Origin: Asterias amurensis
Lineage: Eukaryota; Echinodermata; Asteroidea; Forcipulatida; Asteriidae
NCBI RefSeq assembly: GCF_032118995.1
Contig: NC_092661.1
Location: 1,924,501 to 1,988,500 of the forward strand
Length of the DNA stretch: 64,000 nt
Direction of reading: 5' to 3'
Under the pieces are notes generated by a model, which did not search any database, was not told the origin of the DNA, and was given only the letters and a program-made list of their open reading frames with translations. Shown piece by piece: positions 35,222 to 47,276 of the stretch; the stretch's first letter is position 1, and every line of letters starts with the position of its first letter. A program made the position numbers and the translations under genes.

Positions 35222-36178
35222 TTATAATTCAATTTCAATTGGCGCAACCGATCTGTTGCAACAAGGAAATCTCTCTAAGAGGATTTTCTTAGCTGTTTGA
35301 CGAAACACCTTATTGAAGAGACAGTAGATGATGACATTGAACATACTGTTGCTGATTACCAACCAAAAAAAAAGAAAACTAAGCGAACGTGGAGTAGATA
35401 CTCCTAATGACGTCAAGGTTTTCAAGGTTAGATGTGGTGTGTAACATCCAGCAAATGTCAACGTAACAACAAGGAACGTCTTGAGAGCTTTGTTGTCATG
35501 ATTATTGTTTGCCTCGTTGTTGCCATTTTGATTCAGTCGTTGTTCATGTTGGCGACTGATTTTAATCAAACGATAGTAAATATATGACATTGATATTGTT
35601 GGAAATATATCCGCAGAAACTAGGGTAAAAATTCGAATTGTAAAAGGGGCTTCAACAAAATTACACAGTTGTAGTATATCATCAAATTTTGCAGGTTCAT
35701 TGGATGCAACAACGATTAAAAAACTATAACAAACACTGATTATTGCCTGGAAAAGCACAGCCAATATAACCCGAAATCTGGTGCACCACACAGTAAACTT
35801 GTAGGGTCGGGTTACAGCTATAAACCGTTCAATGTTAAGACTAACAATCGAAAACATCGACATTGGAAAACACATGGTGATTAATAAATTGACCAGATCG
35901 CATCCCACAACATCAAAAGGCCAGCCGTCCAGAGCCGACGCTACAGTACTGGGTAATGCAAGAAATCCAAGCAGGAGATCGAATACAGCCAGTGATGTCA
36001 TCAGAACCTTGGTGCTGTCAGCTAAGTTGGTTACACGGCGTGTCACGGCAATTGAGAGAATATTCCCAGATATAATCAGCAGTGCAATGATGGCGATGAA
36101 ACAAGAACGGAGTGCGACGAGGACTGGGGACAGACCCACAGAGTATGTGGATGTAGAGTTCATATTCTCAATGGGCAT
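35222..36178 (-). CDS. Rhodopsin-class GPCR, type B copy 2 (B2)
   Basis: This is a 318-residue type B receptor, the unit 3 counterpart of B1. It differs from B1 at a modest number of residues, with a cluster in ECL2 and the start of TM5 (CNFVEAPFTIRIFTL against CDFDEAPFAIHIWIL) and single changes in TM1, TM2, TM4, TM6 and TM7. The flanking DNA on its 5' side is nearly identical to that of B1, so the coding differences stand out. It keeps ERF, CYTP, NVIIY and the EIEL end. Confidence 0.9.
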   Translation of the reverse strand: MPIENMNSTSTYSVGLSPVLVALRSCFIAIIALLIISGNILSIAVTRRVTNLADSTKVLMTSLAVFDLLLGFLALPSTVASALDGWPFDVVGCDLVNLLITMCFPMSMFSIVSLNIERFIAVTRPYKFTVWCTRFRVILAVLFQAIISVCYSFLIVVASNEPAKFDDILQLCNFVEAPFTIRIFTLVSADIFPTISMSYIYYRLIKISRQHEQRLNQNGNNEANNNHDNKALKTFLVVTLTFAGCYTPHLTLKTLTSLGVSTPRSLSFLFFWLVISNSMFNVIIYCLFNKVFRQTAKKILLERFPCCNRSVAPIEIEL

Positions 36179-37315
36179 TTTCGTTGGTTGTCTTCAAATC
36201 CAATCTTCAAGCTTTCCGAATTAGTTCTTAACCGGAGGGCAACGGAGATATCAGACCCGACTGGACTGTGGAATGTAGAGTTAGATCATGTCGAATGATC
36301 GTTGTTTTAGCAAATATTCAATCTTCAGCAATATCACAAAACCTATAATGTTTCCGGTAGTATCAATGAGTTAACAGTAACACATTATCAATCATTCATG
36401 GGCTTTCGTCGAGTAGGCCTACGTCGACAGAAAATTTCATGGCATAAATAAATAACCACTCTTCATAAACAAAGAGGATCAGGCTAGAGTGGGCTCTGTC
36501 GACTGTTTTGATTTTAGCCCGATAAAGACACAACTTTAAGAATCCAGATTGTCCTCCTCAATAGAGTTTGAGCTCAGCCTGTCAGGTCGAAGCCACACAC
36601 ATCTCTCAAATTCAGTTAAAATACCAAGTGAAAACACCTATATCAGCAGCAGGCAAACTGATCAATGACATAAACGATTGAAGTATAGCGACTTTACTAT
36701 GCTAGTTTCGACAGAACATTTGTGCAGGTAGCTGTCACTTCCGACAGTATCTCATAGTTAAAGTAACATCAGTTTCAATGCCTTCCAAGAGTAGCCTACT
36801 ACGTGTCCACACAAGTTCTCATGAGCATCAACTGTTCCAAGATTAACCTGCTAGGATTTACTCTGAGCAATGTGTTCCAGAATAGCCTGATGAAGACATA
36901 ACTTGTGACGAATCTATAGTCTAGATTACTCGCAGTAGAATAGCGAGAGCAGTGCTTCAGGGTCGAGGACACACACATCTCTCAAACTCTGTTAGAACAT
37001 GGAGGTAGAATGCCAAGTGAACACTCTATCCCAACAGCAGGCAGACTGATCAATGGCACATAAACGATCAAACGAGAACAAATATTGACAGAACTTATGT
37101 GCAGTCACTGTCACTTACAATAAATAAGCCGATGGATTAATCAACTTACCATTAGGCTCTTATTTACCAGCTCTCTGTGAAAGCTATTAGCATCGTCATT
37201 CAAAGAGAGACTCATAGCGAAGCCCACAATAATCTGTGTCAGTATTTGTTGACATTGCGTATCAATAAGTGGATGATATTAATTAAACTGGGCCCAATTT
37301 TATAGAGCTGCTTAA
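36179..37315. other. 5' flank of GPCR B2 with a diverged internal duplication
   Basis: Almost identical to the B1 flank; only about three differences were noticed in 1.1 kb. No gene is seen. Confidence 0.6.
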
Positions 37316-37681
37316 AGGCAGTGGACACTATTGGTAATTGTCAAAGACTAGCCTTATCAGTTGGTGTATCTCAACATAAGCATAAAAAAACAAACCTCGG
37401 TCAATCGGTCATCGAACTTGCGAGATAATTATGAAAGAAAAACACCCCTGTCACACGAAGTTTTGTGCGTTTAGATGGTTGATTTCGAGACCTCAAGTTC
37501 TAAATCTGAGGTCTCGAAATCAAAATCGTGGAAAATTACTTCTGTCTCGAAAACTATGGCACTTCAGAGGGAGCCGTTTATCACAATGTTTTATACCATC
37601 AGCCTCTCCCCATTACTCGTCACCAAGAAGGGTTTTATGCTAATAATTATTTTGAGTAATAACCAATAGTGTCCACTGCCT
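37316..37681 (+). mobile_element. TTAA MITE, family 1, on the 5' side of GPCR B2
   Basis: Unit 3 counterpart of the copy at 24417-24782. Confidence 0.85.
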
Positions 37682-37969
37682 TTAAAGCAGAAAATAATAT
37701 TGCTTAACAAATTACTGCTTAGCAAAAATGAACACGATACCAGTCACAAATTGTACATGTGGCATGGTATAGTTTGGCTGGTAGACATCATATTCTGGTA
37801 TGCATTATTTTGTTGTGCTTAGCTATTTCTTGTGCTTAAGCAGCTCTATGAAATTGGGCCCTGGTCCTTATCCGCAATGGTAATGACGGGTACGCTTTTA
37901 CAGGAGATTCAGTTGGATACAATGATTTCATTGGACAAACGTGCAGTGACGTAAGCTCTCTGTATCTGT

Positions 37970-38032
37970 GTTTTGATTGGTCCGAGGTGATGTGGGTGCA
38001 GCTGACAAACGTCACCTCGGACCAATCAAAAC
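37970..38032. repeat. Perfect 21-bp hairpin arms with CCAAT boxes, unit 3
   Basis: Unit 3 counterpart of 25071-25133, unchanged in the arms. Confidence 0.7.
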
Positions 38033-38126
38033 ACCGATATGGAAAACTTACTTTCGGTCGTCTGCATGCAGTGTACAGTAGGTTGCATTTTGCCCAAGAA
38101 AGATTGAGACCGCACTTGCATTCACC

Positions 38127-38283
38127 ATAGACCTTATCGTAAAATACTAGGTAGGTGCGCACTAGGCGTGGAGTGAGGTGCATGCTGGTCCAGCTAGCGA
38201 TCAAGTTTGAACGCCAGCTAGACCAGCATGCACCTCATTCAACAGTTAGCGCTTGCGCAATGGGTATTTGCGAAAAGGTCTAT
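38127..38283. mobile_element. 157-bp palindromic element, family 4, copy a (unit 3)
   Basis: Unit 3 counterpart of 25228-25384. Confidence 0.75.
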
Positions 38284-38525
38284 ACTCTACGTACAGATCT
38301 TTTTTACTGCAACGTCACTTCTCTCCCGAGGCTTTTCCAAAAAAAGGGGTGAAAACTATTGGAGGAGGCTGTGAATGAAAAGCAAAAAACAGCATGCAGA
38401 CTAATGAATAGCATGACGACAGGCAATTTATGTAAAAAGACACAGCCACTTTCAAGAACGACTTGATGGATTAATATTGTTTACATTAGGGGTGTGTTAC
38501 CAGTTCATTGTGAAAGCCATTAGCA

Positions 38526-38679
38526 ATAGACCTTATCGCAAATACCAATGCGCAAGCGCAGATGGTTGAATGAGGTGCATTGTGGGATAGATATGAATCA
38601 AATTTTGCTACCAGCTAGACTACAATGCACCTAATTCAAAGCTTTACGCGCGCGCCCCAGTATTTGCGAAAAGGTCTAT
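38526..38679. mobile_element. 154-bp palindromic element, family 4, copy b (unit 3)
   Basis: Unit 3 counterpart of 25627-25780. Confidence 0.75.
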
Positions 38680-38721
38680 GTCAGTCAAAAAGAGAACCTA
38701 AATGCACCTGGCAATAATTAA

Positions 38722-39097
38722 AGGAACACGTTGCCTTGGATCGGACGAGTTGGTCTATAAAAAGCGTTTGTAACCTTTTTTATAAAATGCATACGGTTGG
38801 AAAGATGTTTTAAAAGTACAATGATCCACACAAGTTTGACTCGAAATTGCGTGGTTATCCTTTTACTGTTCGAACTAACACGGTCGGCCATTTATGGGAG
38901 TCAACAATTTGACTCCCATAAATGGCCGAAGGTGTTAGTCGACGAGGTAAAAGGAAAACCGTGCAATTACGAGGCATGTTTGTGCGGATCATTATATTCT
39001 ACTTTTACAACATCTTTCTACCCATATGCATTTTATAAAAAAACGGTTACAACGCTTTTCAAAGACCAACTCGACCGATCCAAGGCAACGTGTTCCT
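38722..39097. mobile_element. TTAA MITE, family 3, complete (unit 3)
   Basis: Unit 3 counterpart of 25823-26198 and apparently identical. Confidence 0.85.
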
Positions 39098-39742
39098 TTA
39101 AAGCCAGGAGCTGTATTACGTTTCAATCTATGGTTGATACTATTCTGTCCTACTGTATGGTAACACTGCGTGATTGACAGCGTGAGTTATTGGGAATAAC
39201 GAAAAGAAACGACAAGAATGGAAGGCAAAAGCCAATAATTGCCGTAAGAATAATGTTTCCCCTTGTCGAGTAAAATCACGTATTAATAGACCTATATCAC
39301 GCTGTCACCATTTTGGTCATGTTCCCTGAATCCAACAGAAGTAACGGATGCTAATATTCATTTAAAAAAAAAAAAAAAAAAAAAAAACGTACTAATTCTC
39401 CTTCCAGCCTCGCTTTGGTTACATTGATTTGAATGGGAGAAAATCAATATGACCGCACCATGATAATGGTGTACTATGGGATTGGATAGCTTCCCAGAGT
39501 CTTTTGTCGGCTACACGGTGAGTATGCGCGGCAATCCTAAGATCCAGTTATTGATTCTGTGACGTAAGATTACCAGAATGAAAGGTGTTTTTCGCTACCA
39601 TACCAACGGATTCGTGGGCAGTCTATATTAAACCACGATTCTATAGTATCCTTGTTTTCAAGAGAGAACTAGTAGTCCTGCGTTTAGTATACGGTTTATT
39701 TTTGCAACTATAGGTTGGTATTCAATTTGGTCATCGATTGTT

Positions 39743-39791
39743 GTGACGTAAGATTTCCAGAATGAATGGTGTTTTTCGTTACCATGGCAAA
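39743..39791 (+). promoter_or_regulatory. CRE-like and X-box-like pair upstream of P5
   Basis: Same arrangement as P4: TGACGTAA, then GTTACCATGGCAAA at 39778-39791. The degraded upstream duplicate is also present. Confidence 0.55.
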
Positions 39792-39900
39792 GGATCCTCT
39801 TGAAGTCTAAACCAAACACACTATTTTCAACGAAATTTCTGAGTAGGAGTAGATATTGTTTGTGTTCAGCAGCTCAGCATTTCAAGCCAGAGTGGAAGAA

Positions 39901-41903
39901 ATGGATGTTTTGAATAGTTTGGTTTTTCTCTTGCTTGAGATGTTTCTTGAGGTTTCAGCGTCTTTTAGTGTGAGTGGTCTTTACCGAGGGGTCTGGTACC
40001 AGCCGGTAGAGCACTACGCCCTACTAGGCCAGTCCTTCATGAATATATCAGGCATCTCTGCCGTCAGATGTTCAGTTCGGTGTCTCAGCCATCATGGATG
40101 TTTCTCTTTCAACTACGATCACGCCAATCAAGTGTGTCAGATGAACAACGCCAGTGCTGAGCACGTCTGTAACAACTTTCAAGGAATGCCGCAGTTTTCG
40201 TATTACGACGCAACTGCAAAACCAATGACCTGCCAGGTATGTCTTTTTTTAAATGCATCTCTCGTTTTCTAACGTTTAACTCAAAGCATTTTCCTATAAA
40301 TGATATACATCAGTTACAATTGTGTTTGCTCTTATCTTGCTTTACAGAATAACTTTGTTTCTGGCAATGGAAAGTACGCTCATGTGGAGGCCTGTGGGGA
40401 TATTGGTGAGTAATCAGATAATAGCATTTGTTTAAAGTACTTTTGATGCTGATGAAGTTTGGATTACAAATGAAGCCACTCATTTTCTCGTCTGGAGGAA
40501 ACAAATAATCACTGAAAGAGAAAAAGTAAAGATAACTCGGCACATTTTGTATAATTTTGCATGCATTACGTGCATTGTTCTGTATATGACGCCGTGCATA
40601 TTTTCATATTATGTTGTTTTTATGCCTTTACGTTAAGGGGAATGGAAGAGAAAGTGTAGATTCGTGGATTGAACGTACGAGCCGAAAGCGTAAATAACCT
40701 ACACTTTAGAGTCTTAATCTGACCTGACTCAAACAATTTCCCCCAAAATGTGAACTTTGTCAATTGACGTTTGGTCACATTTATAACTATTTTGCAAAAC
40801 TTATAAGCATAACATTATTACAGTGCCTGCAACATTATAATAATAATAATAATAATAATTGTGGCTTCTTATATAACGCACACGTTGTGTCCGTCACCCA
40901 GTGAAGCTCCTGGCTCTGTAACATATTCCTGCAAGATGTGGGACTAAGTTGGAATTATGAGACCTAATTCTGACAGCACCATGAAGTGTTTTACAAGGTG
41001 CTGTGTCACAATTTGCTGCCGATCGGACCAGTAACACCGGGCGAACCCCTTCTCTTTTCAAGTGCAACGTTTTGATCAGTTTACAAGTATGTTAGCACGT
41101 TATTCCGGTGTTCGTTGGTTCGAATCCCACTTAAGTCAATTCTTTGTTCAACCCCCAAAAGTATGTTTTTACTTACCATAATCGTCAAACTGTGTAAGTT
41201 TAATGTAAATCTGTGGACATTGTGCTTTTTGTTAGGAAAAAGTACATACCCTTTAAAAACGAGTTCTTTCTGGAATGTAGACATTATGTGTTCTATAATA
41301 GTAATATGTTTCTTTTCCCTATCCAGAGAAACTCGGTCTTGAAGATGGTTCGATCCCCGATGAGAGCCTCTCTGCTTCAAGCAACTGGGATAGAAAGCAG
41401 GTCAGCACACCGGCTGGTGGCCGTCTCAACAAGCTACCGCCTGATGATGATATCATAGGAGCTTGGCATGCTGAGGTAAAGGATACCAACCAGTGGATAC
41501 AGGTGGATTTAGGCAACCCGACCTACGTCACTGGGGTACTCACACAGGGGCGTTATGGTAACCCCTATGCCCCGCAGTGGGTGACAAAGTACAAAGTGCA
41601 GTTCGAACCGCCCTCACCGGCTTGTCTTGTTGACGTGAAAGACCAACTTGGTCAAACTCAGGTATGAAGATATAACAACCTCCTTTGAAGTTTCTTTTTT
41701 AAAGGATGATATAACAAACCTTTTTAATGCTGTTAACAATACGCTTGTCTTCTTCTTTCTAGATATTCAATGGCAACACCGATAGAGACAGCATCGTGGA
41801 GAGGCGCTTCTTCAAGCCCGTCTTTGCGGTCAAGATTCGCATCGTGCCCGTTGCGTGGAATGGTTTCATCGCGCTGCGTTTCGAGCTGATTGGCTGTAAA
41901 TAA
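39901..41903 (+). CDS. PAN + F5/8C discoidin secreted protein (P5)
   Basis: Exons are 39901-40236, 40348-40405, 41327-41661 and 41763-41903. I see no coding difference from P4, so the 289-residue product looks identical: signal peptide, six-cysteine PAN domain, linker, discoidin domain closed by C128 and C288. Introns are also almost identical, with a single change noted just after exon 1. The copy is therefore very young or has been homogenised. It lies 3.7 kb from GPCR B2 in divergent orientation. Confidence 0.88.
40911..41136 (-). repeat. SINE-like repeat in P5 intron 2, reversed
   Basis: Same element and same site as in P4 intron 2, inherited through duplication of units 2 and 3. Confidence 0.55.
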
Positions 41904-42225
41904 ATTACGTGAGGTAAACGACCAACCGTAATTGTTGTAGCAAAATGGAGAGAAATCGCTTGTTGTCAGATTTGTGACCATTCTGTGACGTATTATATAA
42001 CAACATTATATATTTTGCTTCATTATCATCAATATCATAAACTCTTTGTATCTGTAGTGCTTGCACTTGTTTAGTTTTAATTTGCGATTTTACAGGCATC
42101 ATTTCAGGAGAAGGATTTCAAAACTGTGAAAAAAATCAAATAATCTAAGTTCTGAATCGTCATCCCAAGCCATGGACGTAAAAAACATTAATGGCATCCA
42201 TAGTGAGTACAGAAAACATCTTTAA

Positions 42226-42595
42226 AGCCATTACAAGGCATTATACACTTTCGGTACAGAACAAAAAAGTTCACAGATTTACAAATAATTTACATGGTTT
42301 ACAGAAGGTAATGGTGAAAGACTTCTCTTGAAATATTGTTCCATGAAATGCTTTACTTTTTGAGAAAACATTAAAACAATATCAATTCTCAATAGCGAGA
42401 ATTACGGATTTATTTTAAACACATGTCATGACACGGCGAAACGTGCGGAAACAAGAGTGGGTTTCCCGTTATTTTCTCCCGAGTCCGATGACCGATTGAG
42501 CCTAATTTTTCACAGGTCTGTTATTTTATATATAAGTCGTGATACACGAAGTGTGGGACTTGGACAATACTGTTTACCGAAAGTGTATAACGGCT
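42226..42595 (-). mobile_element. TTAA MITE, family 2, inverted, unit 3 tail
   Basis: Same orientation and content as the unit 2 copy. Confidence 0.85.
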
Positions 42596-43662
42596 TTAAA
42601 AACCAAACAATAGATTTATAAATATATATACATGTCTATTACGAAATAATAGTTTAGCTCTTCGATAAGTAGTAAAACATGTACGCTGATTTTATAATGG
42701 TGTTTGATTCTATTTTACATTTTTTGATATACAATTTAATTTGTAGGCATACAATAACCCAGTAGCAGAAGAGAGTAAAGTATAGTGAGCGAAAGTGCAT
42801 GCTTATTTGTACATGCTGCAACATTCTTATTGTGTAAACTTAATTTATGGTAAAAGTAGGTTCACATTGTATATTAGCAGAGTTGGGGTTTTTTGCGCCA
42901 GGAGTGTCATCATTGACAGATATGGCGCACTAGAAATGTTCAACATTATTATTATTATTATGCACAACCTTTGGAGAGTTTTTCAATAGCTTTCAGCAAG
43001 GCCATAGAATAATTCAATTTTTGTGTGTGGGTTTTACCACTATTTTTGGGGAGCACGGCTCTGATCTATCTTCTGTTTATTATATCTCGGAGGGAGGGGT
43101 AGTGTGATAACCTGTGGGGCGACCTCTGTCGATGAGTGGTGTCCAAGTGTAGTGTTGTTGTGAATGGCACCCATCTTGTTTGTTGTGAAGTAAAAGATTA
43201 ACATGAAATCAGTCTGTCACTGTCAGCAGTAATTGAAATTGTAACGGGTAGTTTTATAGAACTCTTCATGGGTATTGATTTGTGTTTAGATAATCGTTTG
43301 GTTAGAGTGTTGTATTTTAGAGGGTTAATTGAATCATGCGTTTAGGTAACTCTATGTATAGAGTAGAAGGACATTGAAGCATATAGAGCAATGACATTGA
43401 AGCCAACATGTACGTGTTTATCATTCAATTCAATTCAATTCAATAATACGTTCCATATTCTTGTTGGAGAAAAGGAACACTATTTTGAGAATTAAACAGT
43501 ACATAGAAATGTAACAAAATCAAAAGCGCATAAAATTGTACAGAAACAATATAATCTTAAAGCAAATAATAAATAAATAACTAGGAATTAACTATGTACA
43601 TGAGATGAGCGAGAGCATCAGGCTGTTCGAGTAAGCCAGGGCTTGTAGACAACAGCCTTTAT

Positions 43663-43854
<192 letters not shown>

Positions 43855-44513
43855 ACGGCGAAGAAAAAACAGGGACAAGACAAACAAAGTGTAGTCGTAT
43901 CATTTGTAATTTACTGTGTCTGTGCTATCATTATTGTGTAAGGCTTATTTATACTTTCTTGTAAGAATAAATTAGTTACAGAATATTTATCTTCTATAAT
44001 TGAGACGACATTTTGTGCAACATGTAATATTGGTAGCTCGTCCTTTATTCTTAAGAAATATAGATCTCTTTTAAAATGCATATTAACTAGATTTATTTGT
44101 CACTGAAATTAATTTGTGCGTACATTTATGAGTATTAGTTTTAATTCAATCTTGTAAAACAAATAAATAATGAAAAGAAATGAATATTACTTGCACTCAG
44201 TGAGTTTCAAGAACGCCAAATGGTTCAAAACACAATTTAAACACAGTCAAATAAACAAGCACCACAAAAAACACAAAATCCACTCAAAAATTAAATTGCA
44301 TTTTTTTTTTCTCACTCAAGGCGCGCAATTCTTATTTCTTCAATGAAAATGCTACTTAATTGAAAAAAAATCAGCTGATCAAAGAACAACATTTATTGTG
44401 AATTTACCTAAATTTTTTAATTAAAACAATTTTACCATTAACTGAAACTGCATAACATATGGTGAAATAATAAACGTTCAACATTGTTCTCTCAAAATAT
44501 TTTTTTTTTGATA

Positions 44514-44880
44514 GATAGGGGCCTCCATCCTTTTGGCAAAGTTCTACTTCATGCTGTGGGTTCGAGAGTCGTGACACCGGTGTCATTAATAAGACACAAC
44601 CGCGATGCTCGTCCTTCAGATGGGACATAAAGCCGTGGTCCCGTGTGTTGTTTACTTACGTAAAATAACAGTAAAGAGAAGGGGTTCACCCCCCCCCCCC
44701 CCCCCCCCCCCCCAGTGTTCCTGGTCCGATTGGCAGAAAATTGCGCCACAGCACTCTGTAAAACATTACACGGTGCTTGCTTTCAAAGACTTCCTCATAA
44801 AAATAGCCACACACCTTGCAGGAAATACCGTATGTTACAGCGCCAGGAGCGCCACTGGGTGATGGACATGCGCGCTATAA
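44514..44880 (+). repeat. SINE- or LINE-tail-like repeat, unit 4
   Basis: Positional copy of the repeat at 632-992. The poly-C run has grown to 25 bases (44689-44713), the longest of the five. Confidence 0.55.
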
Positions 44881-44909
44881 TATAACATTATGCTTAACGA
44901 TGGCAATAT

Positions 44910-45048
44910 GAGACTTTGGAACGATAGGTGGCAGCAGACTGTACCAGATATATGTCCATTATTTACGTAGTTCTGAGCTTGCGCATATTACCGAGAAAAA
45001 TGGATTTTACCTAGTAAGACTGCTGCCACCAAGCGTCCCAAAAGTCTC
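44910..45048. mobile_element. 139-bp palindromic element 3' of GPCR A4
   Basis: Positional copy of the element at 1015-1153. The left arm reads cgataggtggc where others read cgctaggtggc. Confidence 0.75.
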
Positions 45049-45207
45049 CTATTAATTATCATTGTAAAACCATAAGCAACAGCCGTAGGCCTATCTGTAG
45101 CTGATAGCTGTAGACGCCAATTTGGACACGGTCCAATTGTGTGCTGAGAGATGACTGCCACTCTAAGAATCGGGCCAACTGTCTCTTGATAACAGTGATT
45201 TCGACTT

Positions 45208-46155
45208 TCACAGTTCGATATCAACTGGTGCCACTGATCTTTTGCAGCACACAAATCGTCCCATGACGATTCTTTTGGCCACCTGACGAAAAGACTCATT
45301 AAAAAGACAGTAGATGAACACATTAAACATACTATTACACATTGTCAACCATTGTATTACACATTCAATTATTGGGGGAGGGGTAACGCCCATCGATGTT
45401 GTAACTGCAGCGTACATGACAAAATTCGGTGTGTAGCAGATGGCAAAAATTACAGTGACAATGAGGAATGTTTTCAACATCTTTTCTTGATCCGCTTGTG
45501 CTTTTTTCTGACGGTTACGGTTTAGTTGTAGATCTTGCCGTTTACTGACTTTGATGATGCGATAGTAGACAAACAACATGATCGTCACAGGAGCTATGTC
45601 ACCCAAAATGAGGATCAGAATATCAACAATTGCAGAGCTGTGTTCTAGAAAACATACCACTGGAGCTTTTTGAAAAACACTTTTCACTCCAAAAATAAGC
45701 TTGATTCCGACTGGGCAACAAAATGAAAAGCACGATGCAAAAACTACAAGCATGATGAAGCGACGTCGGGTACACCATATCGGGAACTTATACGGCCGTG
45801 TGACGGCGATATACCGTTCAATGTTAATAAACAAAACAGACAGAGATGACATCATGAAAGATGCAAATGCAACTACAGCAACAACTTCGCAAACGAACTG
45901 TCCGTAGACCCATTTTTCTGTGGCTGATGGCACGACACTGAGCATTGAAATGATCCCAACTGTTAAGTCATACAACGAGAGAGTAGTCAGTAGAACCTTG
46001 GTACTGTCGGCCAAAGTTGAGACACCACGCACCACAGCAATCGAGAGAATATTCCCCGAAATGACCAGCAAACCAATGATAACGATGAAAAATGTACGGA
46101 TAACAATAAACGATTCAGGCAAACCCGATAGGGTTGTAGTTGTCGTGGTGTTCAT
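45208..46155 (-). CDS. Rhodopsin-class GPCR, type A copy 4 (A4)
   Basis: This 315-residue type A receptor is one residue longer than its paralogs because of an added alanine in TM6-ECL3 (MYAAVTTSMG). It is the most distinctive A copy in TM7: ECVIQWLTMCN replaces EWVVVWLTISN, which puts glutamine at about 7.39 and methionine at about 7.43. TM3 has A96, F97, A98 as in A5, plus S104. Start, stop, ERY, CYTP, NVFIY and DIEL are intact. It is divergent from P6 (start-to-start 1.1 kb). Confidence 0.9.
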   Translation of the reverse strand: MNTTTTTTLSGLPESFIVIRTFFIVIIGLLVISGNILSIAVVRGVSTLADSTKVLLTTLSLYDLTVGIISMLSVVPSATEKWVYGQFVCEVVAVVAFASFMMSSLSVLFINIERYIAVTRPYKFPIWCTRRRFIMLVVFASCFSFCCPVGIKLIFGVKSVFQKAPVVCFLEHSSAIVDILILILGDIAPVTIMLFVYYRIIKVSKRQDLQLNRNRQKKAQADQEKMLKTFLIVTVIFAICYTPNFVMYAAVTTSMGVTPPPIIECVIQWLTMCNSMFNVFIYCLFNESFRQVAKRIVMGRFVCCKRSVAPVDIEL

Positions 46156-47117
46156 TGTTTCTCTACTTATCGTTAACAGTCAAAAGCTAAACACGTTCAT
46201 CAACAGACAGGTCTTCAACAGGCTGGTCTTCAGCTATATATGCAGCAATCGCCTGAAGACGATCAGAGCATACTGATCGAAACGTCGACTTGAAACCAAC
46301 GGTTCTTTTCAGAACCACCCCAACTCATTTAGAGATTATCATTACATGGTGTTACCACAAATCTTTCTATTATCGTATTTACACCATGCAAAGTTTCCAT
46401 TAATACTAATGCAAAGTTGCAAAGCACGGCTTGTCATCAGATGTTCGTTGTTCGCAGTTCGATACCACATTAGTGTGCTCAGTGTCTTGATTGTATACCA
46501 ACTTGTATGTATTTCTTCCAAAGTAGGTCCATACATTAACATGCAGTCCAGTACATATCCAAAGGACTGCCATTTTCATCGCTATTATAATAACAAGTTT
46601 CCGTTCACCGTTTGATGTCTCTGAATTCCTCTCAAAGGTTGTCCCCTTGTCTGAACAAAAACGTCAAGACACTGTAATTTAGAGCAAATTTGAGCGTGCA
46701 CAATGGTTTAATTAAAGGTCTGCTATTTTTAATAGCAGCCAAACTTGTTGACTTTTAGTTGACTACTGTAGTCGACCATTAGAACCAGCCTCATGACCAA
46801 GCTTTCTTTCCCGACTGGTAGCCAATTGTTTCTTGCTAACCGTGTAGAGCGCAGAAGGGAACTCCAATAGACCCATACAAATACTCCTTCTACCCTCCAT
46901 CCATCCGACTATGGAACCAGCACTTTGCAGCTTATGTGTTCTGTTCACTATAAAAAAAACTAATTTCTATTTTTTTTTATGTATTCAAAATGCCAAAACA
47001 TCCAAATTGCAGAAAGTCTACGGTAGCCTAATTGATTTCTATAAAGAAGTATGGGAAAAGTAATTAGTGTTATAGCCCATTTCAGCGGGTTGCAATCTGT
47101 ATGGTTATTGATTTTTT

Positions 47118-47168
47118 GTGACGCAAGTGGACCAGAATCAATGGGTTTTTTTTTCATACCATGGCAAC
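47118..47168 (+). promoter_or_regulatory. Weak CRE / X-box-like pair upstream of P6
   Basis: TGACGCAAG with CATACCATGGCAAC at 47155-47168, as in P1. Confidence 0.45.
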
Positions 47169-47276
47169 ACTATTATCCGCAGTTTAATTTGAACCACGAT
47201 CTTCCATGAATTTATTGATAGGGGAACAAATTATGTTGTGGATAGGGCAACTCACCATTTTTAGCCAGAGGAGACA